NCBI RefSeq assembly: GCF_000513115.1
Contig: NZ_BAUU01000036.1
Location: forward strand, 1 to 40,568
From: Halalkalibacter hemicellulosilyticusJCM 9152
GTDB taxonomy: Bacteria > Bacillota > Bacilli > Bacillales > Bacillaceae_D
Direction of reading: 5' to 3'
Length of the DNA: 40,568 nt
Shown here in pieces: positions 23,359 through 31,471 of this stretch. The translations under genes and the position numbers were made by a program. Below the pieces are notes generated by a model that saw only the letters and a list, made by a program, of their open reading frames with translations, did not search any database and was not told the origin of the DNA. The first letter of the stretch is position 1; every line of letters begins with the position of its first letter.

Positions 23359-23693
23359 TGCCTAAACCTCCTAAAGACTTTTGTATTGACTCGTTTGTTT
23401 ATAAAGAATACACGGGAGTGAACAATTGGTCTGAGCCGATATATGACACTCCTGTCTTGGTTCAGAACTGTAGAATAGACAGAGGGTCAGAGTATAGCCA
23501 ATCAACTAGCGGGAAAGTTTTGCTCTACAACGCGGTTGTTTTTTGTTATGAGGGAATCACAACACCATTGCCAGCATTTAAGGTACAGTCTCTGCTTGTT
23601 TTCGATGATCAGGATCATGTTGTGACAAAAGTGATACCAATCTATGAGGCATACGACAAGACCATCTATTCATACGAGTTGGAAGTGGTCTGA
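23352..23693 (+). CDS. minor capsid / head closure protein (YqbH-like)
   Basis: 113 residues. Beta-rich protein of the minor capsid 1 family in A118-like phages, expected to close the connector channel. Typical features are the N-terminal MPKPPKDFCIDSFVYKEYTG, then NCRIDRGSEYSQSTSGK and YEAYDKTIYSYELEVV. Overlaps both neighbours, so translation is coupled. Confidence 0.82.
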   Translation: MVMPKPPKDFCIDSFVYKEYTGVNNWSEPIYDTPVLVQNCRIDRGSEYSQSTSGKVLLYNAVVFCYEGITTPLPAFKVQSLLVFDDQDHVVTKVIPIYEAYDKTIYSYELEVV

Positions 23694-24016
23694 TGCGATT
23701 GGACATTAATTTACAAGGAGCTAGGCGGAAATTAAGTGATCAAGCAGTTATAAGAGGACGTAGAGCATCAGCCAATCAAGCTGCAGCAGACATGAATCCA
23801 TTCATTCCCTTTAAAGAGGGTCCTTTACGACAACAAATGACTGTTGCTTCGGATGGGTCGAGTATTAATTATCACGCAAAATATGCAGGGGTATTGTTTT
23901 ATATGCAAATGTATAATTACACCACACCTGGAACGGGGCCACGTTGGGACATGAAAGCCAAGCCGATCTTTATAAGCGATTGGATAAATGCATTTAAGAG
24001 GGGAGCTGGTTGGTGA
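23693..24016 (+). CDS. minor capsid protein (Minor_capsid_2, HK97 gp10-like)
   Basis: 107 residues. It includes FIPFKEGPLRQQMTVASDGS, YAGVLFYMQMYNYTTPGTGP and RWDMKAKPIF, the characteristic core of the Minor_capsid_2 / gp10-like tail completion family. Assembles at the head-tail interface. The ATG overlaps the preceding stop (TGATG). Confidence 0.86.
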   Translation: MRLDINLQGARRKLSDQAVIRGRRASANQAAADMNPFIPFKEGPLRQQMTVASDGSSINYHAKYAGVLFYMQMYNYTTPGTGPRWDMKAKPIFISDWINAFKRGAGW

Positions 24017-24414
24017 TGGATTTTATTGAACGTCTAGTGGAGAGAGTAAACCATATACCGTTGCCTTCAATTGAATGCAAAACAGGCTATTTAGGGGAAG
24101 AAGAATCATTTGTGGTTTATCCGTTGCCTGGGTCGCGAGTTGTTATGGAGTATATGGACGGCACTACTGATCAGCAGCTAAATTTTGAATTTGCAATGAA
24201 GTCAAAGTTACAGAGTCAGATACATCAAACGCTATGGCTCGTACAATCTGAATTGGAAAAGCTGAAGGAATTAGAAAGTAATGACGGAAGTTTTGAGTTT
24301 GATGAATTAGTTATAACCAACAAACCATTTATTAATCAGAAAGATGATCAAGGATGGTTTGTTTTTTTATTGGATGTGCAAGCAACTATAACAGTTTTTA
24401 AGGAGAGTGAATGA
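24016..24414 (+). CDS. minor capsid protein (Minor_capsid_3, tail terminator-like)
   Basis: 132 residues (MDFIERLVERVNHIPLPSIE). Family of small proteins after Minor_capsid_2 in A118-like phages, probably the tail terminator. YLGEEESFVVYPLPGSRVV and FINQKDDQGWFVFLLDVQAT are characteristic. ATG 24016 overlaps the previous stop, and a GGGAG site lies 9 bases upstream. Confidence 0.82.
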   Translation: MDFIERLVERVNHIPLPSIECKTGYLGEEESFVVYPLPGSRVVMEYMDGTTDQQLNFEFAMKSKLQSQIHQTLWLVQSELEKLKELESNDGSFEFDELVITNKPFINQKDDQGWFVFLLDVQATITVFKESE

Positions 24415-24416
24415 TC

Positions 24417-24911
24417 ATGGCAAGAGCTAAGAACGCATTACGAGGGCATTTTGTACAAGAGTATACACCAGGACAAGAAGAACCGGGAGAAGAGTGGTTG
24501 GAATTAGCGAAATATATATCTACTATCGGTGATGATACGCAAGAAGGAACCGAAGAAGAAGCGTACTATGATGGGGATGGAACGCCGGAAACAGACGTTG
24601 TATCCGTCGCAGGAGCTTATACACCTGAAGGAGTATATGATCCAGAAGATCCAGCACAAGCGTTTATTGCTGGCTTGAAATATAAAACAGGAGAAGGTCG
24701 TAAGGTTTGGCACAGGGTTGTGTCTGCCGATGGAACAAAAGAGTGGGTTGGTCGTGCGACAGTGACGGCCATTGTTGCTGGAGCTGGTGACGCAAGCGCT
24801 TATGAAACATTCTCTTGTAACATCCGTTTTGACCGAATTCCAAAAGAAACAGATTTAACTCCTAATGATCCCCCGGGTGGGGGCGATGAAGAACAAATAG
24901 AGGAAGGATAA
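24417..24911 (+). CDS. major tail tube protein
   Basis: 164 residues (MARAKNALRGHFVQEYTPGQ). The beta-sandwich tail tube family of siphoviruses stacks into the hexameric tail tube. EEAYYDGDGTPETDVVSVAG, GRKVWHRVVSADGTKEWVGR and the late SCNIRFDRIPKE match the usual layout. It ends in an acidic Gly/Pro-rich tail (NDPPGGGDEEQIEEG). ATG 24417 is preferred over 24411 because of spacing from AGGAG. It is followed by a hairpin that may lower expression of the downstream genes relative to this abundant protein. Confidence 0.84.
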   Translation: MARAKNALRGHFVQEYTPGQEEPGEEWLELAKYISTIGDDTQEGTEEEAYYDGDGTPETDVVSVAGAYTPEGVYDPEDPAQAFIAGLKYKTGEGRKVWHRVVSADGTKEWVGRATVTAIVAGAGDASAYETFSCNIRFDRIPKETDLTPNDPPGGGDEEQIEEG

Positions 24912-24936
24912 GAGGGGCCTAGAGCCTCTCTTTATT
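24911..24936 (+). terminator. attenuator hairpin after the tail tube gene
   Basis: AGAGG (24911-24915) pairs with CCTCT (24925-24929), with further G/C pairs possible, followed by a T-rich stretch. It is weak, so partial termination is more likely, which suits the need for much more tube protein than chaperone or tape measure. Confidence 0.5.
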
Positions 24937-24952
24937 TATGAGGAGGGTTATG

Positions 24953-25408
24953 ATGACACAGGAAGTGAAAATTGATATTAAAAGAACGGGGTTCCCTGTA
25001 AAAGTGGGAGAGGTAGAGCTATGGTTTGATAGTTCTATCGAAAATTTACGTCGTTTTTTTAATGTGGAAGAATTGGCGCAAGAAAAGTTAAAAGAAGCAC
25101 AAGAGAAAGCAAAACATATTCACTTTCCAGATGAAATTGAACATATTGATGATATCGAAATCGAAACAGTTGATGCAGCCTTAGACGTTAATAAAGAGTT
25201 TATCGCAGCTCAATACGACATTGTTTTCGGTGATGGTACGTTCAAAAAAATCTATGAATATTATCCTGATATTGCAGCACTTGAACAAGCATTAGACCCT
25301 ATTGGGTTAGCCATCGGCAAGCGGATTGAAGAATTAGAGGAAGCGCGATCAGAGCAAGTGGAAGCAAAGAAATCTGAATACCTTAACAAAAAAGCTAAAA
25401 AGAAGTAG
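24953..25408 (+). CDS. tail assembly chaperone (gpG-like)
   Basis: 151 residues (MTQEVKIDIKRTGFPVKVGE). It lies between tail tube and tape measure and has the acidic, helical make-up of tail assembly chaperones that hold the tape measure before tube polymerisation. The C-terminus is Lys/Ala-rich (SEYLNKKAKKK). Its TAG stop at 25406-25408 is directly followed by codons in the same frame that lead into the Gp15 gene; only this stop separates the two. ATG 24953 is best spaced from GGAGG. Confidence 0.75.
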   Translation: MTQEVKIDIKRTGFPVKVGEVELWFDSSIENLRRFFNVEELAQEKLKEAQEKAKHIHFPDEIEHIDDIEIETVDAALDVNKEFIAAQYDIVFGDGTFKKIYEYYPDIAALEQALDPIGLAIGKRIEELEEARSEQVEAKKSEYLNKKAKKK

Positions 25409-25417
25409 GTGGCGCTT

Positions 25418-25993
25418 ATGAGGTTGAATGATCCTCTAGTCACTAGCTTCGTATTTGAAGGCATTAAGTATCAAATTGATTTAGCTTTTGATAATGTGCT
25501 AGATGTGTTTGACGTACTAGATGATAAAGCCCTACGAGATTATGAACGAGTAGAGGTATGTCTGTCCTTACTGTTAGGTGAAGAACAATATGATCAGTCA
25601 TCCACAATCAATTTATGGAATTACGTTTATGAACAGTTTATCCACATAAAAGAAGAGGAGTCTATTTTATATGATCGAAAAGGTAATCCTTTGCCTGTAA
25701 AAACAGATGAGGAAAAAGAGAAACTGATTGATTTAGAGAAAGATGCTGAATACATTTTTGCTTCATTCCGACAGGCCTACGGAATGAATCTTTTTCATGA
25801 GCAAGGGAAATTGCGCTGGGAGGAATTCCAGGCGCTTCTTAATGGCTTGCCGAGCAATACGATTATGAAGCGGATCATTGAGATACGTTCATGGAAACCA
25901 AGTAAAGGTGATTCGGCAGAGTTTCGGCAGAATATGAAAGATTTACAACGGAAATTTTCATTAAATGACAAGGAGGTGGACGACGATGAGTGA
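25418..25993 (+). CDS. Gp15-family tail assembly protein
   Basis: 191 residues (MRLNDPLVTSFVFEGIKYQI). Bacteriophage Gp15 family, with conserved DLAFDNVLDVFDVLDD near the N-terminus. In A118-like phages it is the second tail chaperone before the tape measure gene. ATG 25418 follows AGGTGG 6 bases upstream. The frame extends to the preceding gene's TAG, so a read-through product with the gpG-like protein would be possible. It overlaps the tape measure start by 8 bases. Confidence 0.86.
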   Translation: MRLNDPLVTSFVFEGIKYQIDLAFDNVLDVFDVLDDKALRDYERVEVCLSLLLGEEQYDQSSTINLWNYVYEQFIHIKEEESILYDRKGNPLPVKTDEEKEKLIDLEKDAEYIFASFRQAYGMNLFHEQGKLRWEEFQALLNGLPSNTIMKRIIEIRSWKPSKGDSAEFRQNMKDLQRKFSLNDKEVDDDE

Positions 25994-28900
25994 TGGTGTC
26001 ATTAGTATAGCCATCGAAGTGGATGGTAAGCAGGTTAATGTTGCATCAAAAGAGTTGGACAACTTAGAATCATCAGGGCATAAAGCTGGTGACGGTACAA
26101 AACAGGCAGAAGATGGTCTTAAAGGTGTTAACAAAGAAGCGCCGAAAGCAGGAAGTAATATAAAAAAGTTTGCGACTGCACTTGGTTTGGTAGCGATTGG
26201 TGCGGCGGCTTTTAGGACGTTAAAGGCATCGATGGATGATGCGATAAAACGATTTGATACGCTCAACCAATTCCCAAAAGTTCTTCAAGCGCTTGGGGTT
26301 TCAGCAGAAGACTCTGAACGTGCTATGGAACGATTGTCAGATGGAATCGATGGTTTACCTACCAAGTTAGACGAGATTGCTTCTACTGCTCAAAGGATGT
26401 ACAGTTCTTTTGGCGATATGGACAAGGCCTCTGATTCTGCGATTGCTCTTAATAACGCTTTGTTAGGTTCTGGTGCAAGTGCTGATCAAGCCAGACGTGG
26501 AACCGAACAATATTTACAGGCGTTACAAACAGGGAATATGGATATGCAACAATGGCGTACGTTGCAGGAAACGATGGATGTAGGTCTTATAAAAGTTGCT
26601 GAAAGCTTTGGTTTTGCTGGTAAAAGTGCAAAAGACGATCTTTATCAAGCCCTGCAAGAGGGTACCATTACAATGGATCAGTTTAACGACAAGTTAATTG
26701 AAGTCGGTACTGGAACAGGTATCATGGCACAGTTGGCCAAAGAGAATAGCTTGGGGCTTGCTACGTCATTGCAAAACGTTAGAACAGCTGTCGCTCGTGG
26801 TGTAGCGGATATCATTCAGAGATTCGATCGTTTGTCAAAAGAGGTAACAGGTAAAGATATTGCCCAAAACATTGATAGTTTAAAAAATATTACGAACGCA
26901 TCTTTTCAAGCGATTGGAAATGTCATTGATAGGACTACACCTTTTGTAAAAGCATTTGCTTCTGGCGTCCAGGTAACATTACCAGTTGTAAAAGCTCTAT
27001 CTCCTGCATTGATTGGATTGGCCACAGCATACGCCATGCATGCGGTTATATCCGCAACGGCTTCGGCAATTCAAAAGTCCAATACAATCATGCAAGCTGG
27101 AGCATTAATAACTGATATATTGACAATCGCAAAAGGAAAAAGGAATCTAGTCGAGGCACAGAGTACAGCCTTAATTTATGCATATATCGTGGCTGAATCC
27201 GCTAAGAATGCCATTATGAGAGCTACGTCAAAGGCAATGTTACTTTATACAGGCCAAATGACTTTGTTATCAGCAGCAAAAGGTATAGCTACTGCAGCAG
27301 CTACTGCTTTAGGTGTTGCATGGCGTTTTTTATTAGGCCCAATTGGATGGGTTACGGCTGCTATTGGAGTATTGGCTGGTATTGTAGTAGGAGTAGTTAG
27401 GTGGTTTAAACGGTCCAGTGATGAAGCCAAAAAACTTAATGCTGAAACAGAAGCTTTAGGTGAGTCGGTTCAATCTTTGAATGATGAAATGCAGAGTTCC
27501 ACTGACGCTTTCAAAAATAATCAATCAGAAATTAAAGAGTCATCTAAAGCGAATGAAGAGTTAGCTAAAAGGATAGATGATTTAGCCAATAAAGAAAATA
27601 AGTCAGCCTCAGAAAAGAAAATACTAAGCGAGTATATAGATCAACTCAATGATCGAGTTGATGGATTGAACTTGGCATATAACGAGGAAGCGGATGCACT
27701 AAGTATGTCATCTGAACAGTTGCAAGCACGTATCGATTTAATGAAAGAGGAAGAAGCTGGGCTTTCCGCAAAAGAACGTATGCTAGAGATCGAAGAAGAA
27801 ATATTTGAAGTAGAATCAAAGCGTGGAGAAATTAACGACTTACGGGCAGAGTGGAACGAATTACAAGAAGAAGGGGGCAGGAATGCTAGAGAGGCAAAGA
27901 AAGCGCTTGAAGAATTAGATGAACAAGAGCAAATACTGATAGAAACAGAAGAAGAATTAAAGAATCAGAGAGTAGAGACAGAAGAACAATTTGTTGCATC
28001 TATGGAAGCTATTACTGAAGCAACTGAAAGCGGAGTAAGTAATCAAATTATAGCATTTGAAGATTTGTCTGAATCACAGCAAGCAACGGTCGAATCAATG
28101 AAATCATCCTGGGAAGATTACAAGGGTGCAGCTACGGATATGTTTGACACATTAAGTGATGAAGTAACGATCACTGTAGCTGAAATGGAAGAAAACATGT
28201 TAGAGAATCAACGTGTTATGAGCGAATGGGCTGATAATATCGCAATTTTAGCAGAACGTGGAATTGATGAAGGGTTACTAGAAGAGATGCGTCAAGCTGG
28301 CCCAGAGTCAGCTGGACACGTTAAAGCAATGGTCGAAGCATCTGATGAAGAACTAGCTGGCTTAAGTGAAGTTTTCGCTCGAGGCGGAAATACAGCAACA
28401 GGTGTTTTGGGTAAATCATTAGGGATTGAAGAATCAGGTATTATAGAAGCGATTGGCCATTTAGTAACCGATACAGAAAAAACTCTAGCGGAACAAATAG
28501 AGGCAGCAGATTTTGAATCAATCGGTAGTGCTTTACCAGAAGGCATAGCAGAAGGGACTGAAAAAGGCACTCCAATAGCAGAAGCAGCATCTAAGAAATT
28601 AGGCGATGAAACAGCAAAATCTGCTAGGAGAGCATTAGGGGTTAACAGTCCATCAAGGGTGTTTAGAGAGATTGGAACAAATGTCACAGAAGGCCTAGTC
28701 TTGGGAATTAGTAACGGTACCACAGCAGTGATTCAAGCAGTCGAGAAAATGTTTGAACATGTTATTAGAAGTTCAGACAGAAGCTTTCAATCGATTACGA
28801 AAGGCCATGATCGATCGGTAAATGATATTGAGAGATCACTCAAGCGCTTGCCAATTATCACACAAACGTCTATGCGTAATATGCTGACGAGGTTAAGAAA

Positions 28901-29489
28901 CGGATCGAATACAAATGTAAGCACTATGCGTAAATTAGCTGTCGATTTAATCAGACCTTATAGCAGCACTCCAAGTCAGTTAAATTCGGTTGGCCGTAAT
29001 GCTATGGCTGGACTAAATCAAGGTTTATTAGCTGGTAGAGGGCAAGTAATGTCAACGGCTAGGAATATAGCTAATAGTGTGGCCAGTACGATGAGGAGTG
29101 CATTAAGAATACACTCTCCATCAAGGTCGATGCGTGACGAAGTAGGGCGATTTATTCCTGAGGGGATTGCGTTAGGAATTAGAGAAAATGCGAAATCTGT
29201 TTACAAGGAACTTGAAAAACTATCAGACGGAATGATATTGACATCAACACCAGAGCAAGCGCTAGGAACATCAAGAATGGCTCATGCCAGTGCTGCTACT
29301 GCAAGCATTGTCAATAATTATAGTGGATCAAATGTGAGTATGAATCGTGTTGAGAGGTTGCTAGAAAAGATCGCAAATAAGAGCGGTGACGTTTACCTTG
29401 ATAATAGAGCTGTTGGTAAGATGCAGTATAAAGTGGTGAGTGAGTTTATGGATCGGGATAAATCAACAAAGGGAAAGTTTAGGGGGTGA
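25986..29489 (+). CDS. tape measure protein
   Basis: 1167 residues, the second longest protein coded here. It sets the tail length and lies inside the tube. The N-terminus (MSDGVISIAIEVDGKQVNVA, then DTLNQFPKVLQALG, and STAQRMYSSFGDMD) is typical of this group. A hydrophobic region lies at about 320-490, with membrane-like stretches such as ALGVAWRFLLGPIGWVTAAI. A long coiled coil spans 490-680 and the C-terminal part has two SPSR motifs (NSPSRVFREIG and HSPSRSMRDEVG) with DLIRPYSSTPSQLNSVGRNA. No lysozyme or peptidase domain is visible. ATG 25986 follows AAGGAGGTGGACGACG. Confidence 0.92.
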   Translation: MSDGVISIAIEVDGKQVNVASKELDNLESSGHKAGDGTKQAEDGLKGVNKEAPKAGSNIKKFATALGLVAIGAAAFRTLKASMDDAIKRFDTLNQFPKVLQALGVSAEDSERAMERLSDGIDGLPTKLDEIASTAQRMYSSFGDMDKASDSAIALNNALLGSGASADQARRGTEQYLQALQTGNMDMQQWRTLQETMDVGLIKVAESFGFAGKSAKDDLYQALQEGTITMDQFNDKLIEVGTGTGIMAQLAKENSLGLATSLQNVRTAVARGVADIIQRFDRLSKEVTGKDIAQNIDSLKNITNASFQAIGNVIDRTTPFVKAFASGVQVTLPVVKALSPALIGLATAYAMHAVISATASAIQKSNTIMQAGALITDILTIAKGKRNLVEAQSTALIYAYIVAESAKNAIMRATSKAMLLYTGQMTLLSAAKGIATAAATALGVAWRFLLGPIGWVTAAIGVLAGIVVGVVRWFKRSSDEAKKLNAETEALGESVQSLNDEMQSSTDAFKNNQSEIKESSKANEELAKRIDDLANKENKSASEKKILSEYIDQLNDRVDGLNLAYNEEADALSMSSEQLQARIDLMKEEEAGLSAKERMLEIEEEIFEVESKRGEINDLRAEWNELQEEGGRNAREAKKALEELDEQEQILIETEEELKNQRVETEEQFVASMEAITEATESGVSNQIIAFEDLSESQQATVESMKSSWEDYKGAATDMFDTLSDEVTITVAEMEENMLENQRVMSEWADNIAILAERGIDEGLLEEMRQAGPESAGHVKAMVEASDEELAGLSEVFARGGNTATGVLGKSLGIEESGIIEAIGHLVTDTEKTLAEQIEAADFESIGSALPEGIAEGTEKGTPIAEAASKKLGDETAKSARRALGVNSPSRVFREIGTNVTEGLVLGISNGTTAVIQAVEKMFEHVIRSSDRSFQSITKGHDRSVNDIERSLKRLPIITQTSMRNMLTRLRNGSNTNVSTMRKLAVDLIRPYSSTPSQLNSVGRNAMAGLNQGLLAGRGQVMSTARNIANSVASTMRSALRIHSPSRSMRDEVGRFIPEGIALGIRENAKSVYKELEKLSDGMILTSTPEQALGTSRMAHASAATASIVNNYSGSNVSMNRVERLLEKIANKSGDVYLDNRAVGKMQYKVVSEFMDRDKSTKGKFRG

Positions 29490-29493
29490 TGTG

Positions 29494-30948
29494 TTGATAG
29501 TAAACGGTATTGACCTAAGCGGACTAGTTCGTGTTGGGTTAAACATTAGAGGTCGAGGGATAATGGGGCAAGAAAATACCATTATCTCTCCACCAGTTAT
29601 GGAAGGTGGCTATTTATCCGCTACGAAACGACATGGGCGACTGTTAGAAGTGCCTATTACCATCTATGGAACAAATCAAGAGGAGATCATAGGGAAGGTA
29701 GATCAGCTTAACGCATTACTAGATTTTAAAGAGCCTAAACCTATTATTTTGCCTGGTGAACCTAATAGAATATATTACGGTCTTTTGGATGGAGAACAAG
29801 ACTGGAACAATCTAGGGACGTTAGGTAGAGGGGTTTTATACTTTTATTGCCCCGATCCTTACAAATACGGTACCGAAACCACAGCCGTATTCCCATCTGA
29901 TTCAGTCTCGCTCACCAACGACGGAACAGCAGAAGCAGAGCCGATCTTTGAGTTTGAGGTAACGGAGCCTGTCACCTTTGCTATGATTCAAAAGGGAGAG
30001 GACACAGGCGAATATCAAATGATCGGTATACCTGCCGATGATGATGTCGAGGTTGTAGACACAAGAACGAGCGTGTTGTACGAGAATGGAAGCACAATCG
30101 ACACTTGGAGTCCTGCTTCTATAGACATGGTAGACGTCAATGTGGATAGTGTGGACGGTGTCATGGGTACAGATGGAGCAGGAATACGCCCAGAAAATTA
30201 TGGTACTCCAAGAGAACAGCAACGTGGTCCAGCTGTTTTTAAAGAATTGCCTAACGCTATTCAAAATTTCGAGATTCAATCCACATTCGATATTATCTCT
30301 AGGCGTGAAATAGAAAATTTTCGAATGGGTATCTATTTCCATGACGAAAATCTGAATAATCTTGGCCATTTAGGATTGAAAGATAACTCACGTAATCATA
30401 AGCGTAGGGTGCCACTTGGTCGAGTAGGACATTACCGTGGTGGTGGATTAGCCAATGGTAATTTAATTGGAGATGCTGACAGCTTTGATAACGCAAGGGA
30501 AACGACACTCTTTTATTTGCGAGTAAAAAGGGAAGGACAGAAATTTTCTTTTTACATTGGCGAGTGGCAGAATCAGCGTCATATCAGACATTGGGAAGGA
30601 ACTTACCAAGATGTCAATAACGAGTGGCAAGGTCGATTGAAGTACATTACCTTGTTTATTGGTAGTTATCAAGATCGAGTCATACCTGCTAGATTACGGA
30701 TGAATAGTGTCGAGGTATTTGAGTTGAGTCAAGTTACTGAGGATCACACGCCTTACATCGCTTATCCTGGTGATATTATTACATTTGATCACAAGCTCGA
30801 TGAACTGCTCATCAACGGTGAGGATCGGACGGATATAAAGGATCTTGGTGGACAGTATTTTAAATTGGATAAGGGGTCTAACGAGTTATATGTGTTGCCT
30901 GACAACAGTTTTAACACGAGTTGCAAGTTTAGGCGGAGGTATCGCTAA
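29494..30948 (+). CDS. distal tail protein (Dit-like)
   Basis: 484 residues. The N-terminal SPP1 gp19.1-like fold (MIVNGIDLSGLVRVGLNIRG, LLEVPITIYGTNQEEIIGKV and FYCPDPYKYG) forms the hub between tail tube and tip. The middle 200 residues are an inserted beta-rich, probably lectin-like module (FRMGIYFHDENLNNLGHLGL, FYLRVKREGQKFSFYIGEW). The C-terminus returns to a Dit-like end (KLDKGSNELYVLPDNSF). The extra module may assist host surface binding. TTG 29494 is best placed after AGGGGGTGA; GTG 29491 is also possible. Confidence 0.85.
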   Translation: MIVNGIDLSGLVRVGLNIRGRGIMGQENTIISPPVMEGGYLSATKRHGRLLEVPITIYGTNQEEIIGKVDQLNALLDFKEPKPIILPGEPNRIYYGLLDGEQDWNNLGTLGRGVLYFYCPDPYKYGTETTAVFPSDSVSLTNDGTAEAEPIFEFEVTEPVTFAMIQKGEDTGEYQMIGIPADDDVEVVDTRTSVLYENGSTIDTWSPASIDMVDVNVDSVDGVMGTDGAGIRPENYGTPREQQRGPAVFKELPNAIQNFEIQSTFDIISRREIENFRMGIYFHDENLNNLGHLGLKDNSRNHKRRVPLGRVGHYRGGGLANGNLIGDADSFDNARETTLFYLRVKREGQKFSFYIGEWQNQRHIRHWEGTYQDVNNEWQGRLKYITLFIGSYQDRVIPARLRMNSVEVFELSQVTEDHTPYIAYPGDIITFDHKLDELLINGEDRTDIKDLGGQYFKLDKGSNELYVLPDNSFNTSCKFRRRYR

Positions 30949-30970
30949 ATTAAAATTTGGAGGGGTTATT

Positions 30971-31132
30971 GTGGAAGAGAGAGTGAAGAAATTAGAAATG
31001 GAAATAGACGTATTGAAGGGTGAATTATCAAGTATTCAAATACAATTACATCAACTAAGTTCAGATGTGGATCAAAAGAATTTAGAGTTAGAGTCTAGGC
31101 TAACAATGATTATCGGAGGATTAAAAATGTAA
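30971..31132 (+). CDS. short coiled-coil protein
   Basis: 53 residues from GTG (MEERVKKLEMEIDVLKGELS). Heptad pattern throughout, ending in a hydrophobic TMIIGGLKM. Similar short coiled coils accompany tail genes in other phages; function unknown. Good site GGAGGGG. Confidence 0.65.
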   Translation: MEERVKKLEMEIDVLKGELSSIQIQLHQLSSDVDQKNLELESRLTMIIGGLKM

Positions 31133-31146
31133 AAATAAACAAGGAG

Positions 31147-31171
31147 CTCAGTCACCTGGTAAGTGACTGAG
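31147..31171. terminator. perfect hairpin between opposing tail-region genes
   Basis: CTCAGTCAC (31147-31155), loop CTGGTAA, GTGACTGAG (31163-31171). Immediately downstream of the minus-strand gene 31179-31397, with T-rich sequence further on (minus strand). Probably terminates that gene and may attenuate the plus-strand late transcript. Confidence 0.6.
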
Positions 31172-31178
31172 TATAAAA

Positions 31179-31397
31179 CTAGCTAAGTCTCAAAAAATGT
31201 TCTCTGCGTTCTTCAACTTTATATCCTTGTTTTTCTGCTTCAATTATAATTTCTTCTTTGGTTAAGGAGAATTGACGTAAATCAATTAAAAGACCTTCAT
31301 CTCCTGGAACTTCGGAGTTTAGTTGAAGGGTTCGATTTAACTCTTTCCAAGAATATAAAGAACCTTTATTTTGAGGTTTAGGATCTAATTTAGACAT
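31179..31397 (-). CDS. small minus-strand protein inside the tail operon
   Basis: 72 residues (MSKLDPKPQNKGSLYSWKEL). Soluble, mixed charge, possibly two helices with a central GLLIDLRQFSL. Not recognised. The ATG follows GGAGGGAGGTGAATAC, so translation should be efficient. It is the only gene in the tail module on the minus strand and has a hairpin directly after it, the mark of an inserted moron expressed independently. No clear promoter was found. Confidence 0.7.
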   Translation of the reverse strand: MSKLDPKPQNKGSLYSWKELNRTLQLNSEVPGDEGLLIDLRQFSLTKEEIIIEAEKQGYKVEERREHFLRLS

Positions 31398-31471
31398 ATG
31401 TATTCACCTCCCTCCTACAGTCACTATTCGACAGAAAAAGGGAAAATCCTACCAGAAAGGAGTTGGTGCCA

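Noticed and set aside
25385-25408. Programmed -1 frameshift at the A-rich end of the gpG-like gene
   Set aside because: The A run is not in the right phase for a standard slippery heptamer, and the Gp15 gene is in the same frame, so no shift is needed.
28292-28723. Long minus-strand frame within the tape measure gene
   Set aside because: Antisense shadow of a well-supported coding region.
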